Source: an uncultured Nitratifractor sp. (GTDB lineage: Bacteria; Campylobacterota; Campylobacteria; Campylobacterales; Sulfurovaceae). Taken from it: a stretch of 64,000 nucleotides of DNA. Position 1 is the first letter of the stretch; each line of letters starts with the position of its first letter. The position numbers and the translations under genes were made by a program. Of the stretch, positions 50,378 through 62,978 are shown one piece after another. The stretch is taken from contig CAMZLH010000009.1 in NCBI GenBank assembly GCA_947311565.1, forward strand, positions 1 through 64,000. Direction: 5' to 3'. The notes beneath the pieces were generated by a model. The model was not told the DNA's origin. It made no database searches and worked only from the letters and a program-made list of their open reading frames with translations.

Positions 50378-50457
50378 TATATCTCCATAAAGTTTTAACT
50401 CACTCTATCATAAAAATCTTATTTTTTTACAATATTTTTTTATTAAATCTAATTTTT

Positions 50458-51228
50458 CTACTTTTTATCTGCAGGAACTCTTTTTATTGATTTATCTTCC
50501 TCTTTTCTAGCATATTTTTTCATATCATTAGGTTTAATATTCATAATTTTAGATATATCTTCATTACTATTAAAATCTAACTCCTCTCCATGTACTGAAG
50601 CGTCATAGGTTTGTATATTGCCTATTATAGTTCCACCCTGCTCTGTTCTGATACCTTTAGTAATAATATCTCCCTCTACAGAGCCACCACTAGTTACCTC
50701 TAAAAGTTCACTTGCAACAACTTTACCTTTAACCTTACCCTCTATTTTAATCTGTTTACTTTTACACTCACTACTATCTACTTCACCACTAGAAGTGATC
50801 TCTATAGAGTCAATTGATCTTACAACACCATCAACCTTGCCACCTAAAAATGTTTTATTAGTATTTATATTTCCACTAAATGTTCCACTATTTGTTATTT
50901 CTGTAACTGTAGAGTATATTGTTCCAACAAAATCTCCAGATACTTTAATATTTTTAGCATGAACTGTACCATTAAATTTAGCTCCTTTCTCTAAAAAGAA
51001 AGTATCATCAATTGTAACATCTCCATCGAAACTACTACCAATAATTAATGACCCTTTACCCTCAATTGTAGCCTTAACTTTAAGTGTATCTCTTAATATA
51101 GATACATTTAAAGTTGGTATTTTAATATTATCTCTATTTACTTCTGGTGCTTTGCTAACTTGAACCTCTTCTCTCTTCTGAGTTGTATCTACCTCTTCCT
51201 CTCTTGACTTACTACTAAAAAACCCCAT
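50458..51228 (-). CDS. Bactofilin (polymer-forming cytoskeletal protein)
   Basis: TIEGKGSLIIGSSFDGDVTIDDTFFLEKGAKFNGTVHAKNIKVSGDFVGTI beta-helix repeat. Confidence 0.85.
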   Translation of the reverse strand: MGFFSSKSREEEVDTTQKREEVQVSKAPEVNRDNIKIPTLNVSILRDTLKVKATIEGKGSLIIGSSFDGDVTIDDTFFLEKGAKFNGTVHAKNIKVSGDFVGTIYSTVTEITNSGTFSGNINTNKTFLGGKVDGVVRSIDSIEITSSGEVDSSECKSKQIKIEGKVKGKVVASELLEVTSGGSVEGDIITKGIRTEQGGTIIGNIQTYDASVHGEELDFNSNEDISKIMNIKPNDMKKYARKEEDKSIKRVPADKK

Positions 51229-51319
51229 ATATTCTCCTTTAATATAAAATATGTTATATTATATAACTTTTATATTATATATCTTTTAAATATTATATAG
51301 AACATATCTTACCATTCAA

Positions 51320-51910
51320 TTAATTACAATATCGTTGCACTAATCCCCATATCACCCCACTACTATGTGCTTGAAAATTATCTGTATAGATATCACCATT
51401 AATTACACCACTTTTTTTTAAATCAACTATTTCAGATGCTCTTACTATACCTGATATCTCTCCATATATTGTAGCAATTTGTGTAGTAGTATCAACTGCT
51501 ATAACTTTTGCATCTTTATTTATCAAAAGTCTCTCTCTTGCTAAAATATCACCATCATTTACACCATCAATAATAATATTAATAGCAACTATATACCCAA
51601 TATGTTTACCTGTAGCTGAAATAAAAACAACATCTGCCTCAATAGGACCATCAACAACTCCATATACTCTTACCTCTTTTGCATATATTCTGCCATTAAC
51701 ATAAGCATTTTTATTAACTATAACTAAATCATCACAGCTAATAGTCCCATCTATACTTCCATCTATTACTATAGGTTCGCAACTTTTAACACAACCTTGG
51801 ATCATTGCACACTGAGAGACTCTACTTCCTATAACTTCAACCTGAGAACCACTATTTTCTAATGCTCCACCTATATTGTTTTCTATAAAAAACAAATAAT
51901 GCTCCTTCAT
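51320..51910 (-). CDS. Second, divergent bactofilin-like protein
   Basis: GSRVSQCAMIQGCVKSCEPIVIDGSIDGTISCDDLVIVNKNAYVNGRIYAKEVRVYGVVDGPIEAD. Confidence 0.8.
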   Translation of the reverse strand: MKEHYLFFIENNIGGALENSGSQVEVIGSRVSQCAMIQGCVKSCEPIVIDGSIDGTISCDDLVIVNKNAYVNGRIYAKEVRVYGVVDGPIEADVVFISATGKHIGYIVAINIIIDGVNDGDILARERLLINKDAKVIAVDTTTQIATIYGEISGIVRASEIVDLKKSGVINGDIYTDNFQAHSSGVIWGLVQRYCN

Positions 51911-52072
51911 AAAAGTAAATATAGAGTTTAGAACTCCTCTCAAACAATATTATAGTCAATATTTTAGATAAGTGAAAGAAAATAAACATATTTAAATATT
52001 TTAATTAGGTTTAGATATAATTTATAAAAGTATAAGACTCTTTAAAGTCCAAAGATTAATATATAATGCAGG

Positions 52073-52098
52073 GTTAAAAGAGTAAATTCTCTTTTAAC
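52073..52098 (-). terminator. Hairpin GTTAAAAGAG-TAAATT-CTCTTTTAAC after the hemoglobin gene
   Basis: 10-bp perfect stem, 14 nt past stop codon. Confidence 0.55.
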
Positions 52099-52111
52099 TT
52101 TTAAACAATAT

Positions 52112-52488
52112 TTAAGAGATTCCTAAATTTATCATAAAGTTTCTAGCAATATTGCTACTTCTTGTTTTAAAAAACTCTCCAACTTCTGGCTCATAAACTC
52201 TATCTATAGCTTCAAAAAATAGCTCTAACCATCTTTCAAAAGACTCTTTGTCTAAACCTTGCAAAGAGAAGTGAGGTGCTAAAGGAGAGCCACTATAGCT
52301 TAAGTCTCCTAATGCTGTAAATGCCCAAAAGTTTGTCAGTAACTCTAAATGAGCCTGCCACTCTTTAGAGTTAATATCTGAACCTACCTTCTCTACAAAA
52401 AATGGTGATGTAATACTATCTGCTAATATTGTTGGGTAGAAACTATCTACCATTGCTCTAATACTCTCTTTTGTAATTGTGTTATACT

Positions 52489-52492
<4 letters not shown>
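52112..52492 (-). CDS. Group III truncated hemoglobin
   Basis: MVDSFYPTILADSITSPFFVEKVG...WQAHLELLTNFWAFTALGDLSYSGSPLAPHFSL. Confidence 0.88.
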
Positions 52493-55681
<3,189 letters not shown>

Positions 55682-55699
55682 TTATCTCTCTTTAATTAA

Positions 55700-56767
55700 T
55701 TATAGTAAAATTGGCATAATAACAGTTAAAAAGTTATTATCTTTTACAACTACAGGAAGATTTGGCTCATTTAATTTAATTTCAAAATCATCACCATCTA
55801 TTTGTGATATAAAATCAAATAGATATTTACTATTTAAAGCAAATTCATAGCTATTATCAATATTAATTGGTGTCTCTATAGATGTTTTAGCCTCTTGTGT
55901 ATCTCCATTTAAAGACTCTAATATTATTAAATTTTGTTCAAATTTAATTTTTATTTCGGAAGATATTATATTTACAACTTTCATAGCATCTAAGATCATT
56001 TTTTTAGGAATTGTAATATTATATTTTGATGTTTGAGGAATAATTCTTTGATAATCTGGATACTTTCCATTAATTAATCTACTAAATATATAAAATTGTT
56101 CATTTTTAATAATAATTGAATTTTCGTCATAATATATATCAATTTTGTCTAAAAAAAGTTTTTGAATTTCTATTATAGCTTTTTTAGGGATAATTAAGTT
56201 TAATTCTATTTCACTACTATTTTCTAATTCTATTACAGCTAATCTTCTTGTATCTGTACCTACAAATTTAGTGATATTTTTTTTTATATCAATAAGTGCT
56301 CCATTTAACTCATATTTTGGGTTATTTATATCAATAGATGGAGTTATTTTTTTTAAACTTTTAATTAGAGAGATAGAGTCTAATGTGATTTTACCTTTAT
56401 TATCCAATTCGGGAAAGGTTGGATATTCATTGTATGAAAATGTTGGTAATTTAAATTTTGTATTTTTTTGTATTATCTCTAAATTATTTTCAACTATTCT
56501 TAATTCTATTAAATCATCTTTTAGACTTCTAATAATATCTAGAAGTTTTTTTCCATTTGCTGTAAATATTCCAGGTTCAATTATATTAAATTGATCGCTA
56601 ACTACTTTTAATCCAATTTCACTATCTGTAGCTTTAATTTGAACTTTACTATTAGTAGCGTCAATATATATATGAGATGTTATATTAGTAGGATCTTTTT
56701 TTTCTAAAAATGCTTGTGCATTTATTAATATAGATTCTATTACATCTTTTCTTGTTGTTATTTTCAT
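55700..56767 (-). CDS. dnaN: DNA polymerase III beta sliding clamp
   Basis: 355 aa clamp-like protein directly downstream of dnaA; FVGTDTRRLAVIELE; C-terminal FLTVIMPILL. Confidence 0.96.
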   Translation of the reverse strand: MKITTRKDVIESILINAQAFLEKKDPTNITSHIYIDATNSKVQIKATDSEIGLKVVSDQFNIIEPGIFTANGKKLLDIIRSLKDDLIELRIVENNLEIIQKNTKFKLPTFSYNEYPTFPELDNKGKITLDSISLIKSLKKITPSIDINNPKYELNGALIDIKKNITKFVGTDTRRLAVIELENSSEIELNLIIPKKAIIEIQKLFLDKIDIYYDENSIIIKNEQFYIFSRLINGKYPDYQRIIPQTSKYNITIPKKMILDAMKVVNIISSEIKIKFEQNLIILESLNGDTQEAKTSIETPINIDNSYEFALNSKYLFDFISQIDGDDFEIKLNEPNLPVVVKDNNFLTVIMPILL

Positions 56768-56948
56768 TTTCTCCCTTTTATATATAATATAAATAGTAGT
56801 ATTAGTATCTCGTTTAAATAGTGTGAATAACTTTTCAAATAGGCATATAGTCTATATTTAACTAGGTATAAATTTATTTTGTCTCTTCACACTTATTCAC
56901 TTTTAATTTTTAATTATATCTACTTTTTTGTTTAAAATGACTATTTTT
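56768..56948. promoter_or_regulatory. Putative oriC half: DnaA-box-containing AT-rich dnaA-dnaN intergenic region
   Basis: TTATTCACA on minus at 56822-56830; TTATTCACT at 56893-56901; CTCTTCACA at 56883-56891; AT-rich tract next to boxes. Confidence 0.6.
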
Positions 56949-58271
56949 TTATATTTTTGGCTTAATAGTTTCAATTTTACCTTGAATCTCTTCTATTAAA
57001 ACTTTTAAATTTTCATCTGCTTCGATAATTTGTTCAATTTTTTTCATTGCATGGCTAATTGCTGAGTGATCTTTCATTCCAAAATATACTGCAATTTGTG
57101 GCATAGAGTTTGGTGTTAAGTTTCTTGCTAAGTATATGCACATTCTTCTAGCTTCAACTATTTTTTTAGCTCTTTTTTTAGATCTTATATCTGCTGGTTT
57201 TATATTAAGTTCGCTAGCTACAGTATCTATAATATCATCTATAGATATACTCTCTTTTTTCTCATTAAGATAGTCATTAATTGCATTTTTTGTAAACTCT
57301 AAAGTAATTTTTTGTCTTAATAAGCTACTCATAGCATTAAGTTTTATAATTGTTCCCTCTAGCTCTCTTATATTATTACCAAGTTTCGAAGCAAGGTAGT
57401 TTATCACCTCATCTTCTAATCTTATACCATCTAATTGGCTTTTCTTTTTTATAATTGCAATTTTTGTCTCTAGTTCTGGAGGGTTTATTGATACTAGCAT
57501 TCCCCACTCAAAACGGCTTTTTAGTCTGTCTACAAGTCCAGCTATCTTTTTAGGTGCTCTATCAGAAGCAATTACAATCTGTTTTTTAAGTGAGTGTAGT
57601 TCATTAAATGTATGAAAAAATTCATCTTGTGTCTGCTCTTTTCGTGATATAAACTGAATATCATCTATTAACAGTACATCACATTTTCTATAGTAATCTC
57701 TAAATCTATCCATTGTTTTAGTACGAAGATTTGCAGTATATCTATTCATAAATTGTTCAAATGTGTTGTAGATTATACTCTTTCCTTCTTTTGTTAATTC
57801 ATTACCAATCGCTTGCATTAAGTGTGTTTTACCCAAACCTACTCCACCATAAATAAATAGCGGATTATATAGTTCTCCAGGTTGTTTTGATACAGCATCA
57901 CTAACACTATATGCTAATTTGTTTGATTCACCAACTACAAATGAGCTAAATGTAAATGTTGGATTTAGTAGAGTAGATTCATTTTTAGTTACTTTTTTAT
58001 TGTTTATTACAACTTTTTTAGAACTACTATTTCCTTTTGTATTAATTATAACATCAACTTTAATACCAGCTTCCACTTCTATTAAATGCGCAATTTTATC
58101 GGAGTATCTACTACTAATCCATTTTGCAGAAAGAATATTATTAGTAATAAATATATATACATCTGCTCTTGAACTAGATTTGTCATACTTTAAATGTTTT
58201 ATATACCTATTAAACTCATTTTCTGAAATCTCTTTTTTTAAATTTTCTAATACAGTGACACCAATATCCAT
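56949..58271 (-). CDS. dnaA: Chromosomal replication initiator DnaA
   Basis: LFIYGGVGLGKTHLMQAIGNEL, LLIDDIQFISRKEQTQDEFFHTFN, MCIYLARNLTPNSMPQIAVYFGMKDHSAISHAMKKI. Confidence 0.99.
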   Translation of the reverse strand: MDIGVTVLENLKKEISENEFNRYIKHLKYDKSSSRADVYIFITNNILSAKWISSRYSDKIAHLIEVEAGIKVDVIINTKGNSSSKKVVINNKKVTKNESTLLNPTFTFSSFVVGESNKLAYSVSDAVSKQPGELYNPLFIYGGVGLGKTHLMQAIGNELTKEGKSIIYNTFEQFMNRYTANLRTKTMDRFRDYYRKCDVLLIDDIQFISRKEQTQDEFFHTFNELHSLKKQIVIASDRAPKKIAGLVDRLKSRFEWGMLVSINPPELETKIAIIKKKSQLDGIRLEDEVINYLASKLGNNIRELEGTIIKLNAMSSLLRQKITLEFTKNAINDYLNEKKESISIDDIIDTVASELNIKPADIRSKKRAKKIVEARRMCIYLARNLTPNSMPQIAVYFGMKDHSAISHAMKKIEQIIEADENLKVLIEEIQGKIETIKPKI

Positions 58272-58381
58272 TCAATATAGCCTTATGTGAATAACTTTTA
58301 GATAATTTTATCCTAAATTGGCTAAAATAAGCATTTAAAAAAGGTGTGTTTATTATATTCACACTGTGAAAGAGTATGTGA
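58272..58381. promoter_or_regulatory. Putative second oriC half: DnaA boxes between dnaA and ruvC
   Basis: TTATTCACA on minus at 58286-58294; ATATTCACA at 58355-58363; ACATTCACA on minus at 58377-58385. Confidence 0.6.
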
Positions 58382-58858
58382 ATGTATATATTAGGAATTG
58401 ATCCTGGAAGCCGTAATATGGGCTACTGCATAGTAAAAAAGAGTGGAGTGAAAAACACTCTAATAGAAGCGGGTTTAATTAAAATTAAATCTAAAACTCT
58501 ACAAGAGCAGATTGTAGAGATGATAGAGGGATTAGATTTGATTATAAAATCTAATAAGATTGATGAAGTTGCAATAGAGGATATATTTTTTGCTTTTAAT
58601 CCAAAAACTGTAATTAAGTTAGCACAGTTTAGAGGTGCATTAATGTTAAAAATACTTCAGGATATAGGATTTTTCTATGAGTATACACCACTCCAGGTTA
58701 AAAAAGCACTTACTGGAAATGGTAAGGCAACAAAAGAGCAGGTCTCTTTTATGGTAAAAAGAGTCTTAAATATTAAAAAAGAGATTAAACCACTAGATAT
58801 TACCGATGCTATGGCGGTAGCAATTACACACTCTCAAAGAGTTAGTATTAAAAAATAA
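58382..58858 (+). CDS. ruvC: Crossover junction endodeoxyribonuclease RuvC
   Basis: [57 protein letters not shown]. Confidence 0.97.
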   Translation: MYILGIDPGSRNMGYCIVKKSGVKNTLIEAGLIKIKSKTLQEQIVEMIEGLDLIIKSNKIDEVAIEDIFFAFNPKTVIKLAQFRGALMLKILQDIGFFYEYTPLQVKKALTGNGKATKEQVSFMVKRVLNIKKEIKPLDITDAMAVAITHSQRVSIKK

Positions 58859-59038
58859 GATTAATTTTATATCGATATTATGGTAGTAAATAATAAAATA
58901 TTAATCACTATTTAATCATATGTTCGATAAAATGGGCATTTTAAGTCGAAGAATAGACAAATTAATTTAATATATATGTTTTTATTTTGACATAAATTGC
59001 GATATAATAATAAGAAGAAGTGTAGAAAGGCTATAAAG

Positions 59039-59701
59039 ATGTATAATGTACTACAGACAAAAAAAGTTCTTTATGTAGAGGATGATGAGACTGTAAGAGA
59101 TAATATTAAAGAGATTTTAAAAGAATTTTTTAAAAAAGTTGTTGATGCAGATAGTGGAGAAGATGCTTGGCTAAAATTTAAAAAGGAGCAATTAGATATT
59201 GCTATTGTTGATATTGAACTTCCAGGCTTTAATGGATTAGAATTAATTAAAAAGATAAGAGAAGTAAAACCAGATATGCCAATTATTGTTGTCTCTGCGT
59301 ATACAAAAACAGACTATCTTTTAGAATCAGTAGAGTTAAAACTTGATAAATATATAGTAAAGCCTCTAACATCTAGAAAACTATATGAATTACTTATGAA
59401 ACTAGAGAAAGAGTTGGGTGAAACAACACTGATTCCACTACCTAAAGGTGCGACTATTGACATTGTAAAGAGTAGTGTATTTTTTGATGATGAGAACTAC
59501 TCATTAACATATAGAGAGCTTAAGATGATGCAAATGTTAGCCGATAAAGGTGCTGTAACATATGAAGATCTATATCAACTATGGAGTGAAATTCCAACTG
59601 ATAATGCAATTAGGTCTTTTGTTAAACAGTTAAGGAAAAAATTGCCAGATGGGCTACTTAAAGTAAGGTCTAAAATTGGTTATGTTTTAGAGAGTAGTTA
59701 G
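59039..59701 (+). CDS. Response regulator with C-terminal winged-helix domain
   Basis: KVLYVEDDETVRDNIKEIL, DIAIVDIELPGFNGLELIKKIRE, LTYRELKMMQMLADKGAVTYEDLY. Confidence 0.93.
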   Translation: MYNVLQTKKVLYVEDDETVRDNIKEILKEFFKKVVDADSGEDAWLKFKKEQLDIAIVDIELPGFNGLELIKKIREVKPDMPIIVVSAYTKTDYLLESVELKLDKYIVKPLTSRKLYELLMKLEKELGETTLIPLPKGATIDIVKSSVFFDDENYSLTYRELKMMQMLADKGAVTYEDLYQLWSEIPTDNAIRSFVKQLRKKLPDGLLKVRSKIGYVLESS

Positions 59702-59703
59702 TA

Positions 59704-61032
59704 TTGGGATTAAAAAGTTTTTTATCTAATAGAAAAGTATCTGCTTTTATAATTATTTTTCCACCTTTAATACTGCTAATATATGGGCTTGCCTCATATA
59801 ATATTTTCTTTTCACATATTGATAAAGATAATAAAAACTTTATAGAGAGTTATAAGGTAAATCTTCGTCTCTTCTCTAAAAATGTTCTAGAGACAAGAGC
59901 ATTAACAATAAACAATGTTGTTAATGCTTTAGATAATATAGATGATAAATTTGTCTTAATTCTCTTAAAGTCAATAGAGATAAAAGATGGCTACAGTTTA
60001 GCTTTTACTAAGGATAATAAAGTACTATTTAAAACAAGTAATATCTTAGATAAAAAAACGATACTTAAGTTATCTAAGCTAGAGGGTTATTATGATGCTA
60101 AAAACTTTTTATCTTATACAGAAAATAAGAACAATAAAGATATAGCAGTTGTTGTATATAGTAGTAAAAATAGGTATTTTACCACTATGAATAAAATTAA
60201 GAGTACTATTAGTAAAAATACCGAAGAGAGCATTAGAAGTAGTATCTATCTATTAGGTATTACTTGGTTTTTACTACTTCTATTATCTCTATTTTTGTCT
60301 GTAGTTGTATATAATAGATTAAAAAAATATGAGGAGACTATTGATAGTAAAAATAGTAGAATTATATTAAGTTCAAAACAGGCACTTTTAGGTGAACTTC
60401 TTCCAATGATTGCACATCAATGGAGGCAACCGTTAAATAAAATAGCATCAGTTTTGGTTAGAATGAGGTTTGAAATATCTAAAGAGAAACCAAACTCTAA
60501 TACACTAGATATACAGAGTAAAACAATAGAAGATAGTGTTGAGATGATGAGTCAAACAATAGATGACTTTAGAACCTTCTATAGACCAAAAGAGGACCCT
60601 ACTTATGCAGATCTATCTCTTTTAGTAAGAAAAGCTATATATTTTTTATCTGAACTTATAGATAGAAAAAAGATAAAGTTAGTACAAGAGCTATCTCCAG
60701 CCAGTGTTAAAATATATGAAAATGAGTTTTTACAAGTTGTTATTAATTTAATAAAGAATGCTGCTGATGCAGTTCCTGTAAGGGGAAATATATATATTCT
60801 ACTTAGAGAGGTTGATAGAGGTAAGGTTGAGCTCAGAATTGAAGATGATGGCGTAGGAATACCAGATGAAAAATTAGAGAAGATATTTGAAGCTCATGAA
60901 AGCAGTAAGCAAGCCTCAATGGGTCTTGGCTTATATATGAGTAGGCTTATTATAGAGAAGAGAATAGGTGGAACTATAAAGGCTTACAACACTTCAAGAG
61001 GAGCAGGGTTTATTATTACTTTAAATAATTAA
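59704..61032 (+). CDS. Sensor histidine kinase
   Basis: MIAHQWRQPLNKIASVLVRMRF H-box, LINLIKNAADAV-type N-box, MGLGLYMSRLII. Confidence 0.95.
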   Translation: MGLKSFLSNRKVSAFIIIFPPLILLIYGLASYNIFFSHIDKDNKNFIESYKVNLRLFSKNVLETRALTINNVVNALDNIDDKFVLILLKSIEIKDGYSLAFTKDNKVLFKTSNILDKKTILKLSKLEGYYDAKNFLSYTENKNNKDIAVVVYSSKNRYFTTMNKIKSTISKNTEESIRSSIYLLGITWFLLLLLSLFLSVVVYNRLKKYEETIDSKNSRIILSSKQALLGELLPMIAHQWRQPLNKIASVLVRMRFEISKEKPNSNTLDIQSKTIEDSVEMMSQTIDDFRTFYRPKEDPTYADLSLLVRKAIYFLSELIDRKKIKLVQELSPASVKIYENEFLQVVINLIKNAADAVPVRGNIYILLREVDRGKVELRIEDDGVGIPDEKLEKIFEAHESSKQASMGLGLYMSRLIIEKRIGGTIKAYNTSRGAGFIITLNN

Positions 61033-61057
61033 TCCCTTAAGCTTTAATAACTATTTC

Positions 61058-61531
61058 TTAAAGAGCTTTAACCTTTTTTATACTATCTTTATCTTTTTTA
61101 TAACATATACTACTATTTAGTTCATTAATAGACTCTAAGATCTTTATTTTACCCCAATATATAGAACTATATATTTTACGAATAGCTATTTTTTTAACTA
61201 TAACTCTAGCACCAGCACAATCTTTAGTTGCAATTTTAGAGTTAGACTTTTTATACAGAGAGTAACTATCTATTCTAATGTTATCCCCTACTCTACTACT
61301 ATCAAATCCATTAAGTTTCCAACTATATATAGAAGATGATGCACAAGATGTAGATAGTGGATAGTATTTTACTAAAAGTGAGCTACTCTTAGTTTTTACT
61401 AAACATATAGTACCACTATTAGATAATGATACTATTTTCTCTTGAGAATTAGATACTCTGCTATTCCTATTCTCTCTATTTACACAGCCACTAAGCAGAA
61501 TAGCTACTATTAAAGTAGTTAATATTTTCAT
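61058..61531 (-). CDS. Hypothetical lipoprotein
   Basis: MKILTTLIVAILLSGCVNREN lipobox; no recognised family. Confidence 0.6.
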   Translation of the reverse strand: MKILTTLIVAILLSGCVNRENRNSRVSNSQEKIVSLSNSGTICLVKTKSSSLLVKYYPLSTSCASSSIYSWKLNGFDSSRVGDNIRIDSYSLYKKSNSKIATKDCAGARVIVKKIAIRKIYSSIYWGKIKILESINELNSSICYKKDKDSIKKVKAL

Positions 61532-61539
61532 AATATTAA

Positions 61540-62208
61540 CTACTTTGCAAGAGGCTCTTTACTAGAGCCAACTTTTTTAGGAAGAGCTCTTTTAATAAGT
61601 GCTTCTAGCTTATCTTCTGTGGGCATTCCTTGAACAATATCTATAACTCTACCTTTTTGGTCAAATGCAATTAAAAATGGTATCCCACCTTGCCATCTAG
61701 CTCTTTGCGCTATATATCTAAGTAGATCTCCACCCTCTTTAGAGCTTACTAAATCATAAGTAATTTTTTTACCAGATTTTTTAAACTCCTCTAACTCTTT
61801 TACAGGTTTACTAAGATATGCCTTAGCTTGTGAAGATTTAGCTTTATTATCTAAAAACCACTTAACTTTAGACATATCTATCTCTTTACCAGGATTATTT
61901 TTAAATGAAATCAACTCTTTGTTCGTCACTTTTGGGGTAGTCTCTACCGATACAATTTTTAAGATATCTTTATACTTCTCTTGCATAGCTTCATGGTGAG
62001 GAATACTTAAAAGACAAGGACCACACCAAGTACCCCAAAACTCTAAAAATACAATTTTACCCTCATAAGGAGAGACTAAAATACCTTCATCCGTACCTTT
62101 AAAAGTTAAAGCTTTTCCCTCAACAGTTTTTAAATTAAATACCTCTTTATCATTAGCTGCAAATAGAGATAGCGTTAAAACAACTATTGCAAATATAACT
62201 CTTTTCAT
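61540..62208 (-). CDS. TlpA-like thioredoxin-fold protein
   Basis: Signal peptide; KIVFLEFWGTWCGPCLLSIPHHEAMQEKY (WCGPC). Confidence 0.9.
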   Translation of the reverse strand: MKRVIFAIVVLTLSLFAANDKEVFNLKTVEGKALTFKGTDEGILVSPYEGKIVFLEFWGTWCGPCLLSIPHHEAMQEKYKDILKIVSVETTPKVTNKELISFKNNPGKEIDMSKVKWFLDNKAKSSQAKAYLSKPVKELEEFKKSGKKITYDLVSSKEGGDLLRYIAQRARWQGGIPFLIAFDQKGRVIDIVQGMPTEDKLEALIKRALPKKVGSSKEPLAK

Positions 62209-62342
62209 TATTATCCTTTTTATCAACTATTCTATCTAAATTTTAATAAAAAATTGTGATTAAATAGTTGATAAAACTTATCTTATTTTATATTTTTGCT
62301 AACTCAAGAGGGTATTTAATAAAAGATGTTATTAAATAGATA

Positions 62343-62390
62343 ATATTTACCTATTGATATATTTACTTATTGATATATTTACTTATTGAG
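62343..62390. repeat. Three tandem copies of a 16-bp unit (ATATTTACTTATTGAT)
   Basis: ATATTTACCTATTGAT / ATATTTACTTATTGAT / ATATTTACTTATTGAG read directly. Confidence 0.85.
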
Positions 62391-62438
62391 GTAATAATTA
62401 GAGGGTTCTATTTTATTTACCATAAAAGATAAGGAGAA

Positions 62439-62777
62439 CTATATAGCCTCTTTATCCTCTTCTCCGGTACGAATTCTTATGATTTTTTCTATACTTGATA
62501 TAAATACTTTTCCATCTCCTATCTTACCAGTTTTAGCACTATTTAAAATAGTATCTACTGCTTCATCTACACTATTAGCTTCTAAAATTATCTCTATTTT
62601 AACTTTTGGAATAAAGTCTACAATATACTCTGCTCCTCTGTATAGCTCGCTATGTCCTTGCTGTCTACCATAACCTTTTACTTCAGATATTGTCATACCG
62701 CTTATGCCAATATCTACTAAAGCCTCTTTTAGATCCTCTAGCTTATATGGTTTTATTATCGCTTCTATCTTTTTCAA
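62439..62777 (-). CDS. glnB: P-II family nitrogen regulatory protein
   Basis: MKKIEAIIKPYKLEDLKEALVDIGISGMTISEVKGYGRQQGHSELYRGAEYIVDFIPKVKIE. Confidence 0.95.
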   Translation of the reverse strand: MKKIEAIIKPYKLEDLKEALVDIGISGMTISEVKGYGRQQGHSELYRGAEYIVDFIPKVKIEIILEANSVDEAVDTILNSAKTGKIGDGKVFISSIEKIIRIRTGEEDKEAI

Positions 62778-62978
62778 CTGGTACTCCTTGAAATCACTTA
62801 ATTAGTATATCTAAAAATAAGCAATTAGCTCTCTCAATAGTAGAGAAAATTGATTAAATATTATACATATTAATGATTAATATTAAAATAGTATGATTAA
62901 AATATATGCAATTTAGATTTGATTTTTATATAAGTATAATTACTGTACTATAAAATTATAAATACTAAAGGGGATATA

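Noticed and set aside
58987-59008. TTGACA...TATAAT as a canonical sigma-70 promoter before the response regulator
   Set aside because: Spacing between hexamers is only 10 nt; only the -10 is considered credible.
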